Assembly: GCF_001435505.1 (NCBI RefSeq)
Contig: NZ_AZDO01000139.1
Coordinates: 1-64,000 of the forward strand
Length of the DNA stretch: 64,000 nt
Direction: 5' to 3'
Source of the DNA: Companilactobacillus futsaii JCM 17355
Lineage (GTDB): Bacteria > Bacillota > Bacilli > Lactobacillales > Lactobacillaceae
Under the pieces are notes generated by a model. The model was not told where the DNA came from. It did no database searches and saw only the letters and a program-made list of their open reading frames with translations. This document shows, in pieces, positions 37,068 to 45,105 of this stretch. The position numbers were made by a program, and so were the translations under genes. The first letter of the stretch is position 1. Each line of letters begins with the position of its first letter.

Positions 37068-38465
37068 TTAATTTTCTTTTTCATAACGATAATAGACATA
37101 AATCACTGATACCAAAACGCATAATGACAATACTGTTAACAAGACAAAATCTGTTTTTGTTCCTAAAACTGTATTTAGTACTTCATTCTTAGTACCACTA
37201 GTTAAAGCTACCGCAGAAATAACGACTGACAACACATTTGTCCCAAGAGAACCAGCGTATTGTTGCATCATACTAAACAAGGAATTTTGATCAGATTTTT
37301 TGCGTCCCTGAACTTGCATACTCCCATCAGACAACGATGGTCCAAAGCCAAAGTTGAAACCTAATCTAACTACAATATAAATCAAAGTTATGCTCAATAA
37401 CGTAAGTTTTTCACTCTGAAACCAAAACAATAATGATCCACTCGTCAAAAGGACTCCACTGATCATCAAAGGAAAAGTAGCACCTTTTTTATCATACAAA
37501 TGACCGGCGATAGGACCTACGATTGCTCCCAAAAGTGAACCTGGCAAAAGCATCAATCCAGCTTGAGCGGAATCTAGTTTTAGAGCTGTTTGAGCAAAAA
37601 TTGGCAAAACAAAAGATAATCCAATATTGATAAATTGTAAACTGAAATAACCAAACAATCTTAATCTTAAAACTGGTAATTTCAAAATTGAAAAGTCAAT
37701 CAATTGTCTTTGACTCTTTTGATTATAGCGAGCAAAAATGACAACGATAATTGCCGAAATAATTACCCACAATAGGAATCGGCTCGATAGCCATCCATGA
37801 CTACCCGCTTGATCAAAAGTAAATAGAATAAATGAAAAAACAATTGCTAAACCAATAACGCTTAAGTAATCAAAGGAAATTCCTTCTGTACCATAAGCTT
37901 TGCCCCGAATGGTAAACCAACCAATAACGAATAAAATAATAATTAATGGAAAAACTCCAACAAAAATTTCTCTCCAAGTCCACAAACGATTGATAATACC
38001 ACCATATGTTGGACCAAGTGCAGGAGCTAATGAAATAACAACTCCCGCTAAACCTGTGTATAGACCTAGTTTTGTAGGTGGAATTTCTTCAAAAATCAAA
38101 TTAAACATTAATGGTGTCGACAATCCAGTTGCCACTGCTTGAAGCAATCTACCAGCCATCAAAATCGGAAAATTAGGTGCCATAAAGCAAACTAAGGAGC
38201 CAACTAAACAAAGCGCTGCCGCAAAAATAAAAATTTTCAAAGGATGAAATTTCTTTAATACGTATGCGGTCGTACTCATAACAATCGTAGTCAACAATAA
38301 ATAACCTGTCGTTAACCATTGAACCGTACCTAAAGAAACATTCAATTCCTTCGTTAATGTTGGAAAAGTGACATTCATTGAAGTTTCAATTAAAATTCCT
38401 GTAAATGACAATAACCCAACTGCTAATATCGATAATTTTACTCGTGTTGATACAGAATCTTCCAA
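37068..38465 (-). CDS. MFS transporter, DHA2-type drug exporter
   Basis: A 465-residue proton-driven exporter with about 14 membrane helices. Motif A-like GRLLQAVATG and motif C-like GPTYGGIINRLWTWREIF match the DHA2 branch (LmrB/EmrB-like), so export of a toxic compound is likely; the substrate is unknown. Start is TTG 38465 with AGAGG seven bases before; a GTG/ATG longer frame would run through a terminator hairpin. The hairpin ends only about 24 bases upstream, leaving no room for a promoter, so the gene is probably controlled by antitermination or readthrough. Confidence 0.88.
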   Translation of the reverse strand: MEDSVSTRVKLSILAVGLLSFTGILIETSMNVTFPTLTKELNVSLGTVQWLTTGYLLLTTIVMSTTAYVLKKFHPLKIFIFAAALCLVGSLVCFMAPNFPILMAGRLLQAVATGLSTPLMFNLIFEEIPPTKLGLYTGLAGVVISLAPALGPTYGGIINRLWTWREIFVGVFPLIIILFVIGWFTIRGKAYGTEGISFDYLSVIGLAIVFSFILFTFDQAGSHGWLSSRFLLWVIISAIIVVIFARYNQKSQRQLIDFSILKLPVLRLRLFGYFSLQFINIGLSFVLPIFAQTALKLDSAQAGLMLLPGSLLGAIVGPIAGHLYDKKGATFPLMISGVLLTSGSLLFWFQSEKLTLLSITLIYIVVRLGFNFGFGPSLSDGSMQVQGRKKSDQNSLFSMMQQYAGSLGTNVLSVVISAVALTSGTKNEVLNTVLGTKTDFVLLTVLSLCVLVSVIYVYYRYEKEN

Positions 38466-38479
38466 ACCAATACCTCTTC

Positions 38480-38518
38480 TCAAACCGTAAAAAAAGCTAT
38501 GACAATCTGCTCTGTCAT
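38480..38518 (-). CDS. Putative 12-residue leader peptide inside the MFS terminator hairpin
   Basis: An ATG at 38518 opens the frame MTEQIVIAFFTV then TGA at 38480. The frame spans both arms of the terminator and its T-run; the stop is followed at once by the MFS ribosome site. AAAGG lies only two bases before the ATG, which is tight. Such peptides act as stalling sensors for some resistance genes, but no stalling motif is recognised here. Speculative. Confidence 0.35.
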   Translation of the reverse strand: MTEQIVIAFFTV

Positions 38519-38522
38519 AGCC
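38489..38522 (-). terminator. Terminator hairpin in the MFS leader
   Basis: Perfect 9-bp stem GCTATGACA / TGTCATAGC, plus one G-U pair, with an eight-base loop and T7 on the minus strand. It could end the hydrolase transcript, act as an attenuator for the MFS gene, or both. Confidence 0.85.
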
Positions 38523-38587
38523 TTTACTTGGTTTATTTATGTTGTTTATTATAAACAAATCAACTTATTATTTCTAGGGAAATAGAT

Positions 38588-39787
38588 TTATTTTACCAAA
38601 ACACCTTTTTTATAGATTGATTTGTCAGGTTGAGAAACTGATTTTATATCTTCCAACGGATTATTATCTAAGACTAAAAAGTCGGCCATCTTATCAACCT
38701 CTAAACTACCATAATTATCAGTAATCCCTAACAATTCGGCAGCATATTGGGTTGTACCTAATAAGGCTTGATATGGACTAACTCCTAAACCAACAATTAA
38801 TTCTAATTCGTCGGTAGTTCCTGTTTCAAAACTGTTAAATGGAGTTCCGGCATCTGTTCCAACGACTACTTTAACGCCCTTCTTTAAAGCCATCCCTACA
38901 TTCTGGAAGAAATCCCTTTTGACAAGATCATTCTTTTTAATCATGTAGTCTGGAATCTTACCAACACCATACTTATCAATACCTGCACAAGCATTCAAGG
39001 TCGGTACTAAAAAGACATTATGTTCTTTCATAAAATCAGCTTGCTTTTCATCAACATAAATTCCGTGTTCAATTGAATCTACCCCAGCGTCCAAAGAAAT
39101 TTGAATACCATTATTTCCTTGAGCATGAGAAGCAACTGTCATGTGTTTAGTATGCGCTTCTTGCACTGCTACATGAATTTCTTTTTCGGTAAGTTCAGTA
39201 TCATCCACTTGGTCAGTTGATGACATAACACCACCGGTAGCCATGACCTTAATATTTTTTGCCCCCATCTTGAACTCTTGACGAACTGCTTTTCTCATTT
39301 CATCTGGGGAATCAACTAGATGCCCCCAAGTAACATTACCATCTAAACCTTCTTTAAAGTCACCATGTCCACCGGTCATTGTCATTGGACGTCCAGAAGC
39401 AACAATCTCAGTTCCTCCTAATTGACCTGCTTCTTGAAGTCTCTTTAACTTAATATCAACATCAAAAGGACAACCGCAATCTCTAATATAGGTGACACCG
39501 GCGTGCAATAAAGTATCCAAATTTTTCAGAGCTGTAAATGTAACTTCAGCTTCTGATAAAAATTCAAGTTTATTTGTTTGAGGATTCATCATAATGTGAG
39601 TATGCGCATTTATTAAACCCGGCATCACATATTTTCCATGTAAATCAATTTTTTTGCTATCGTCTTCTGGGACACCTGTACCTTTAGCAACGATTTTCCC
39701 CTCATCGTCAACTGTTAAATAACTATCTTCATATATTTTATTATCAATACCATTAAATAAATTTAAATGGATGAATGTTTTTGTCAT
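38588..39787 (-). CDS. Metal-dependent amidohydrolase (COG1228), paralogue A
   Basis: A 399-residue amidohydrolase-superfamily enzyme. Expected metal ligands: H62/H64 in NAHTHIM, carbamylated K180 in NIKVMATGG, H221 in SHAQG, H241 in SIEHG and D312 in GTDAG. Family markers GVTYIRDCGC and MTGGHGD place it with dipeptidases/N-acyl-amino-acid hydrolases of the Xaa-Arg/Xaa-Pro type, related to imidazolonepropionase. No signal peptide, so cytoplasmic. It is the second gene after paralogue B (15 bases apart). Compared with B and C it has SHAQG instead of AHAEG and a different C-terminal loop, so another substrate is possible. Confidence 0.87.
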   Translation of the reverse strand: MTKTFIHLNLFNGIDNKIYEDSYLTVDDEGKIVAKGTGVPEDDSKKIDLHGKYVMPGLINAHTHIMMNPQTNKLEFLSEAEVTFTALKNLDTLLHAGVTYIRDCGCPFDVDIKLKRLQEAGQLGGTEIVASGRPMTMTGGHGDFKEGLDGNVTWGHLVDSPDEMRKAVRQEFKMGAKNIKVMATGGVMSSTDQVDDTELTEKEIHVAVQEAHTKHMTVASHAQGNNGIQISLDAGVDSIEHGIYVDEKQADFMKEHNVFLVPTLNACAGIDKYGVGKIPDYMIKKNDLVKRDFFQNVGMALKKGVKVVVGTDAGTPFNSFETGTTDELELIVGLGVSPYQALLGTTQYAAELLGITDNYGSLEVDKMADFLVLDNNPLEDIKSVSQPDKSIYKKGVLVK

Positions 39788-39802
39788 ATTTAAAAATCCT
39801 TT

Positions 39803-41002
39803 CTAAAATGCCTTTACGCCTTTTTTGTATACCTCTTTATCGACTTGTTGAACTGCTTTTACATCTGCAACAGGATCATTATCAAGAACCAAAAAGTCAG
39901 CTACTTTACCAACTTCCAAAGTTCCATACTCGTCATCGATTCCCATCAATTTGGCACTATTGACTGATGCTGATAGAGCTTGTTCATTTGTGGCACCGAC
40001 TGTAGTCAACAATTCTAATTCTTTTGCTGTATCCTTGAATCCATTGAATGGTGTTCCAGCATCAGTTCCAAGAGTCAATTTAACTCCAGCTTTAACGCAA
40101 GCACCAATTCTTTCGTAAAAATCTTTAATAAATGCATTGGCTTTATCAAGCATATATTGTGGCAATTTCCCTTCACCATATTCTGGAATCGTATACGCTG
40201 CAATCAAAGTTGGTGAAACATAAATTCCTTTTTTCAATACTTGTTCGATATCTTCATCGGTAATGTAAGAAGCATGTTCAATTGAATCAACTCCAGCAAC
40301 AACGGCGTTATGAATTCCATTAGCACCTTCAGCATGAGCAGCTACAGTCATATGCTTTGAATGTGCTTCTTCAACAGCAGTTGCTATTTCTTCCTCCGTT
40401 AATTCTGTGTCATCGATTTGATCAGTTGCTGACATAACACCACCAGTAGCCATGACCTTAATATTTTTTGCTCCCAATTTGAATTCTCTTCTAACCGCTT
40501 TTCTCATTTCATCTTGAGAATCAACCAAATTACCCCAAGTGGTTTCTCCGTCTAGTCCTTCAGTAAAATCACCATGTCCACCTGTCATACTCATGGGACG
40601 TCCAGAAGGCATGATTTCGGTTCCATCCAATTGTCCCTCATTTTGTAAACGACTTAATTTAATATCAACATCAAAAGCACACCCACAATCTCTCACATAT
40701 GTAACCCCAGACTTCAATAGTTCCTTCAAGTTTTTCAATGCAGTAAATGTTACTTCTGCTTCTGAAAGGTAGTTCAATTTATTAGTTTGTGGATTCATCA
40801 TAATGTGTGTATGAGCATTTACCAATCCAGGCATTACATACTTATTCTTTAAATCGACCGCATTCTCCATATCAGGTGATTCTTTAAATCCCAATTTTGC
40901 AATCTTACCCGATTCATTATCAACAACGAACCAAGCATCTTCTTGAATCTTAAATTCATTTCCATCAAATAATTTGAAATTTTTATATAAAGTTTGCGTC
41001 AT
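39803..41002 (-). CDS. Metal-dependent amidohydrolase (COG1228), paralogue B
   Basis: A 399-residue paralogue of the preceding gene and of the gene at 42484. Metal-site residues: H64/H66 in NAHTHIM, K182 in NIKVMATGG, H223 in AAHAEG, H243 in SIEHA and D314 in GTDAG. It begins TQTLYKNFKLFDG, nearly the same as paralogue C. Divergent from permease 1, with its own strong promoter, and probably co-transcribed with paralogue A. I infer cytoplasmic cleavage of a compound brought in by the permease; the substrate is unknown. Confidence 0.87.
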   Translation of the reverse strand: MTQTLYKNFKLFDGNEFKIQEDAWFVVDNESGKIAKLGFKESPDMENAVDLKNKYVMPGLVNAHTHIMMNPQTNKLNYLSEAEVTFTALKNLKELLKSGVTYVRDCGCAFDVDIKLSRLQNEGQLDGTEIMPSGRPMSMTGGHGDFTEGLDGETTWGNLVDSQDEMRKAVRREFKLGAKNIKVMATGGVMSATDQIDDTELTEEEIATAVEEAHSKHMTVAAHAEGANGIHNAVVAGVDSIEHASYITDEDIEQVLKKGIYVSPTLIAAYTIPEYGEGKLPQYMLDKANAFIKDFYERIGACVKAGVKLTLGTDAGTPFNGFKDTAKELELLTTVGATNEQALSASVNSAKLMGIDDEYGTLEVGKVADFLVLDNDPVADVKAVQQVDKEVYKKGVKAF

Positions 41003-41031
41003 AGCAATGCCTCCTAAAGATTAATGACCAA

Positions 41032-41060
41032 ATTCTAAGATTGATTCTAATAATTGTCAA
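41032..41060 (-). promoter_or_regulatory. Sigma-A promoter for hydrolases B-A
   Basis: On the minus strand TTGACA, 17-base spacer, TAGAAT. One of three TCTAATAAT copies (41046-41054) lies in the spacer. Confidence 0.8.
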
Positions 41061-41156
41061 TATTTTGATTAAAATATCTAATAATATTCTTAGCTGTATT
41101 TCTTCTTGATTAACCCAATGTTTATACAGCAATATGCCATATTATCCAAAATAAAT

Positions 41157-41185
41157 TTGACATGTAAATAAAAAAAGATTAAATT
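41157..41185 (+). promoter_or_regulatory. Sigma-A promoter for permease 1
   Basis: TTGACA (41157-41162), 17-base spacer, TAAATT (41180-41185). A TCTAATAAT copy follows at 41190-41198, around the expected transcription start. Confidence 0.7.
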
Positions 41186-41222
41186 TATTTCTAATAATTT
41201 TTTAATTTTTAGGAGGATGCTT

Positions 41223-42413
41223 ATGAATTATCTGATTGCTTTTACAATTGTTATGGTCTTTATGTTAATCGGGGATTGGGTTTCAGCTGCAACTAAGGCT
41301 TTCATCCCATCAATTTTTATTACTGCGGTATGTTTTGCTGTCGGTTTTTGGACTATCTTGCCCAAAGACATTGTTTCGCAAGCATCTTTTAATACTCAAT
41401 TCATAGGCGTTGGTGTCTCAATGTTATTAGTTCATTTAGGAACCTTGATGAATTTAAAAGAATTATTGGATCAATGGAAAGCCGTTTGTATCGCTTTATT
41501 AGGCGTTGCCGGGACTTTGATTTTCACATTAATAGTTGGAACTTTCATTTTTGATTGGCACACTGTTGTTGCCGCTATCCCACCACTAACTGGTGGTCTT
41601 GTAGCCGCGTTATTAATGACGGATGGATTAAAAGCAGCTGGAATCTCTACTTTAGTTGCCCTACCAGTTTCTATGTATATTATGCATTCTATGGTCGGTT
41701 ATCCATTGACATCACTATTGCTCAGAAAAGAGGGACATCGCCTCGCTGGAATTTACCAAAGCCAAAAAGATAATCCTAATTCCGATGTTTCCAAAATGAT
41801 TAATCAGGAAAAAGTCGTAGAAGAACAAAAGAAACCGGTCTTCAATCTTCCTACCCAATATCAAACTCCTGTTTTCATTATCGTACGTGTTGCTTTAATA
41901 GCATTGCTTAGTAATTGGGTTGCAGGTCTAATGAACGGCGTTATCAATGCCAATGTTATTTGCTTAATATTTGGTGTTATTGCTCATCAGGTCGGTTTCC
42001 TTGAAGATAGCGCTTTGGATAAGGCAAAAGTATTTAATTGGTTAATGTATGGTCTTTTAGCATATATCTTCTCCCAACTAAGTATGACTACACCAAAAAT
42101 TATTGGTGGAATTATTATTCAAATTTTAGTCTTAATCGTCCTTGGAATTTTCGGAATGTTCCTAGCTTCATTTGCACTCGCTAAGCCTTTCGGTATGAGC
42201 AAAAATATGGCTTTTGCATGTTCATTAACTGCGCTATTCGGTTTTCCAGCCGATTTTATTCTTACAACCGAAGTTTGCCACAGTGTTGCTATAGATGAAG
42301 GTGAAGAGGCTTACTTAACAGCTAACATACTTCCCAAAATGTTAGTTGGTGGATTTGCCACTGTATCAGTTGCTTCAGTTATTATTGCTTCTGTATTCTT
42401 AAAATTACTTTAA
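41223..42413 (+). CDS. Predicted polytopic permease, paralogue 1
   Basis: A 396-residue membrane protein with about 10-11 helices, in two halves separated by a hydrophilic loop near residues 175-215. Recurring polar-in-membrane motifs IPPLTGG and FGFPADFILTTEVCHS suggest substrate sites in a two-half transporter, loosely like glutamate/sodium symporters (GltS). I do not recognise the family with certainty. ATG 41223 has AGGAGG six bases upstream; the ATG at 41217 abuts it. Divergent from hydrolase B, with a near copy at 43874. Inferred to import the hydrolase substrate. Confidence 0.75.
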   Translation: MNYLIAFTIVMVFMLIGDWVSAATKAFIPSIFITAVCFAVGFWTILPKDIVSQASFNTQFIGVGVSMLLVHLGTLMNLKELLDQWKAVCIALLGVAGTLIFTLIVGTFIFDWHTVVAAIPPLTGGLVAALLMTDGLKAAGISTLVALPVSMYIMHSMVGYPLTSLLLRKEGHRLAGIYQSQKDNPNSDVSKMINQEKVVEEQKKPVFNLPTQYQTPVFIIVRVALIALLSNWVAGLMNGVINANVICLIFGVIAHQVGFLEDSALDKAKVFNWLMYGLLAYIFSQLSMTTPKIIGGIIIQILVLIVLGIFGMFLASFALAKPFGMSKNMAFACSLTALFGFPADFILTTEVCHSVAIDEGEEAYLTANILPKMLVGGFATVSVASVIIASVFLKLL

Positions 42414-42418
42414 TATCA

Positions 42419-42457
42419 AAAAGCAGAAATATCCTACTGGATATTCCTGCTTTTTTT
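42419..42457. terminator. Bidirectional terminator between permease 1 and hydrolase C
   Basis: Stem AAAAGCAGAAATATCC / GGATATTCCTGCTTTT with one mismatch; T-runs on both strands. Confidence 0.88.
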
Positions 42458-42483
42458 GTGAAATAGAATACTATCTCCTGAAA

Positions 42484-43683
42484 TTAATAAACCTTAACAC
42501 CTTTTTTATAAACACCTTTATCAACTTGTTGAACTGCTTTAACATCAGCTAGTGGATCATGATCAAGTACTAGAAAGTCAGCAATCTTGCCTTCTTGAAT
42601 GGAACCATACTTGTCATCGATTCTCAATAAATGAGCACTATTTTTAGTAGCTGCCAATAAGACTTCAGCATTGCTGGCTCCAACTTTAGTCAACAATTCC
42701 AATTCCTTTGATGTATCGGCAAAACGATTAAATGGAGTTCCCGCATCAGTACCAAAAGCCAATTTGACGCCAGCCTTATTAACAACTTTCATACGAGCGT
42801 AAAATTTATCCAAAAAACTTCTGGCTTTATCAACCATGTATGATGGCAATTTACCTTCACCATAAGTTGGGATAGTGTAACTTGCAATGACGGTTGGAGT
42901 TAGGTAAATTTCTTTTTCTTTTATCAAATCAATATCATCATCAGAAATCAAGCATCCGTGTTCAACTGAATCGACGCCAGCAATAATAGCATTGTGAATC
43001 CCTTGAGTACCTTCAGCATGTGCAGCAACAGTCATATGCTTTGTATGAGCTTCAGCAACGGCAGTCTTCAATTCATCAACTGAAAATTCAGTATCATCGA
43101 TTTGATCGGTTGCGGACATGACGCCACCAGTTGCCATAACTTTAATATTTTTTGCTCCTAATTTAAATTGACGACGAACCGCATGGCGCATCTCATCAGA
43201 TGAATCGACTAAATGACCCCAAGTAGTTTCGCCATCAATGCCTTCGGTAAAGTCAGCATGTCCACCAGTGATACACATTGGCCGTCCTGAAGGTACGATC
43301 TCGGTTCCACCAAGTTGACCTTCTTCTTGCAAGCGACGCAATTTAATATCCACATCAAAAGCACAGCCACAATCTCTAACATAAGTTACACCGGCCTTTA
43401 AGGCTTCCTTTAAATTATTCAAAGCTGTAAAGGTAACTTCAGCCTCAGACAAGTATTCCAATTTATTAGTAATTGGATTCATCATTAAGTGAACGTGGGA
43501 GTTGATCAAACCTGGCATGACATACTTACCCTTTAAATCGACAACCTTCTCACAATCTGGTGCATCATTAAAACCTAACTTAACAATTTCTCCAGATTCG
43601 CTATCAACAATAAACCAAACATCTTTTTGGATTTCCGGTTTCAAACCATCAAATAAGTTAAAATTTTTATATAAAGTTTGCAT
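42484..43683 (-). CDS. Metal-dependent amidohydrolase (COG1228), paralogue C
   Basis: A 399-residue enzyme closest to paralogue B (MQTLYKNFNLFDG start, AHAEGTQG, GTDAGTPFN). Metal ligands: H63/H65 in NSHVHLM, K181, H222, H242 and D313. The HxH pair is retained although the flanking residues change (SHVHL for AHTHI). Start ATG 43683 is nine bases after AGGAGG; the ATG at 43689 is too close. Divergent from permease 2. With permease 2 it forms the second copy of the module. Confidence 0.87.
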   Translation of the reverse strand: MQTLYKNFNLFDGLKPEIQKDVWFIVDSESGEIVKLGFNDAPDCEKVVDLKGKYVMPGLINSHVHLMMNPITNKLEYLSEAEVTFTALNNLKEALKAGVTYVRDCGCAFDVDIKLRRLQEEGQLGGTEIVPSGRPMCITGGHADFTEGIDGETTWGHLVDSSDEMRHAVRRQFKLGAKNIKVMATGGVMSATDQIDDTEFSVDELKTAVAEAHTKHMTVAAHAEGTQGIHNAIIAGVDSVEHGCLISDDDIDLIKEKEIYLTPTVIASYTIPTYGEGKLPSYMVDKARSFLDKFYARMKVVNKAGVKLAFGTDAGTPFNRFADTSKELELLTKVGASNAEVLLAATKNSAHLLRIDDKYGSIQEGKIADFLVLDHDPLADVKAVQQVDKGVYKKGVKVY

Positions 43684-43714
43684 AATCATATGCCTCCTGA
43701 ACTTTATTGCCTTG

Positions 43715-43743
43715 AGTTTATGTTCTGTAATTTTGATTGTCAA
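43715..43743 (-). promoter_or_regulatory. Sigma-A promoter for hydrolase C
   Basis: On the minus strand TTGACA (43738-43743), 17-base spacer, TAAACT (43715-43720). Confidence 0.75.
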
Positions 43744-43836
43744 AATAATTAAATTATTTTATTCATAATTGTACTTTTTGTAATATAAATAGTTCTTTGA
43801 TTGATTTATTACTCAAAAAAACATAAATTTTGTGGT

Positions 43837-43858
43837 AAGAATTTAAATAAAAATTCTT
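43837..43858 (+). repeat. Inverted repeat before permease 2
   Basis: AAGAATTT / AAATTCTT around six bases; it ends two bases before the AGGAGG of permease 2. Could be an operator or could limit ribosome access. Confidence 0.45.
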
Positions 43859-43873
43859 GCAGGAGGAAATAAT

Positions 43874-45064
43874 ATGACCTATTTACTTTCATTTACCATA
43901 ATTATGATTTTCTTATTGATTGGTGAATGGGTATCAGCTGCCACAAAAGCTTTTGTTCCTTCGATTTTTATTACAGCCGTACTCTTTACCATCGGCTACT
44001 GGACGATTCTTCCCAAAAATGTCGTTCCGCAAGCCTCATATACCACTCAATTTGTCGGCGTTGCCATGTCGCTATTACTAGTTCAAATGGGAACACTAAT
44101 GAATTTAAAAGAATTATTCAAACAATGGAAAGCCGTCTGCATCGCCTTGCTTGGTGTTGTTGGAACTTTAGCTCTAACTTTAACTGTTGGTTCAATTTTT
44201 TTCAATTGGAAAACAGTTATAGCTGCTGTTCCTCCACTAACAGGCGGTATTGTTGCTGCTTTATTGATGACTAATGGTTTAAAAGCTGCCGGAATCACTA
44301 CTTTAGTAGCTTTGCCAGTTTCAATGTTTATTATGCATTCAATGATTGGTTATCCATTGACTTCAGTCCTTTTACGAAAAGAAGGTCTTCGATTAACGAA
44401 AATTTATCGAAAGCAAAAAGATAATCCAAATTCTGAGGCTGTCAAAATTGTTCAGCAACATCAAACCTCAGAAAAGCTACAAAAATTAATGATCAATTTA
44501 CCTACTAGATATCAAAGTCCAATTTTTATTATTGCTAGGGTTGCATTAATAGCACTTTTAGCAAATTGGGTTGGAGTATTAACTCACAATATCATCAATG
44601 CCAACGTAATTTGTCTAGTCTTTGGTGTTATCGCTCATCAAGTAGGATTCTTGGAAACGGATGCTTTAAATAAAGCTAAGGTTTTTAATTGGTTGATGTA
44701 TGGTTTACTAGCTTATATCTTTTCTCAACTAAGCCTAACTACTCCACAAATTATTGGAAAAATCATTTTACAAATAGTCGTCCTAATTTTATTAGGGATT
44801 TTGGGAATGTTCATTGCCTCATTTATTCTAGCTAAACCCTTTGGAATGAGTCGTGAAATGGCTTTTGCTTGTTCATTAACTGCACTCTTTGGCTTCCCAG
44901 CCGATTTTATTTTGACTACTGAAGTTTGCCACACGATTGCAAAGGATCCCGATGAAGAAGCATATTTAACTGAAAAAATTCTACCTAAAATGTTAGTTGG
45001 TGGCTTTGCGACCGTATCTGTTGCTTCAGTCATCATCGCCTCAGTCTTCTTAAAATTACTCTAA
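43874..45064 (+). CDS. Predicted polytopic permease, paralogue 2
   Basis: A 396-residue near-copy of permease 1 over the whole length, same helix layout, with IPPLTGG becoming VPPLTGG and FGFPADFILTTEVCHT kept. Differences cluster in the central loop and the second-half helix (LTHNIINANV). The close copy, and its pairing with hydrolase C, argues for a duplication of the whole divergent module. AGGAGG lies six bases before the ATG. Function as for permease 1. Confidence 0.75.
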   Translation: MTYLLSFTIIMIFLLIGEWVSAATKAFVPSIFITAVLFTIGYWTILPKNVVPQASYTTQFVGVAMSLLLVQMGTLMNLKELFKQWKAVCIALLGVVGTLALTLTVGSIFFNWKTVIAAVPPLTGGIVAALLMTNGLKAAGITTLVALPVSMFIMHSMIGYPLTSVLLRKEGLRLTKIYRKQKDNPNSEAVKIVQQHQTSEKLQKLMINLPTRYQSPIFIIARVALIALLANWVGVLTHNIINANVICLVFGVIAHQVGFLETDALNKAKVFNWLMYGLLAYIFSQLSLTTPQIIGKIILQIVVLILLGILGMFIASFILAKPFGMSREMAFACSLTALFGFPADFILTTEVCHTIAKDPDEEAYLTEKILPKMLVGGFATVSVASVIIASVFLKLL

Positions 45065-45065
45065 A

Positions 45066-45103
45066 AAATCCTTCAATTCAGATTTTCGAATTGAAGGATT
45101 TTT
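45066..45103. terminator. Bidirectional terminator between permease 2 and murC
   Basis: Stem AATCCTTCAATTC / GAATTGAAGGATT with A- and T-runs on the two sides. Confidence 0.9.
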
Positions 45104-45105
45104 TA

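Noticed and set aside
41003-41222. A riboswitch or structured RNA in the hydrolase/permease intergenic region
   Set aside because: Very AT-rich and without a convincing stem set; promoters and short repeats explain it.
43927-44274. 115-codon plus-strand frame inside permease 2
   Set aside because: Out-of-frame overlap with a gene of clear membrane-protein composition; no ribosome site.
38588-45064. Recent horizontal transfer or a mobile element around the hydrolase/permease modules
   Set aside because: No transposase, integrase or flanking repeats are seen and base composition is not obviously different; duplication is sufficient.
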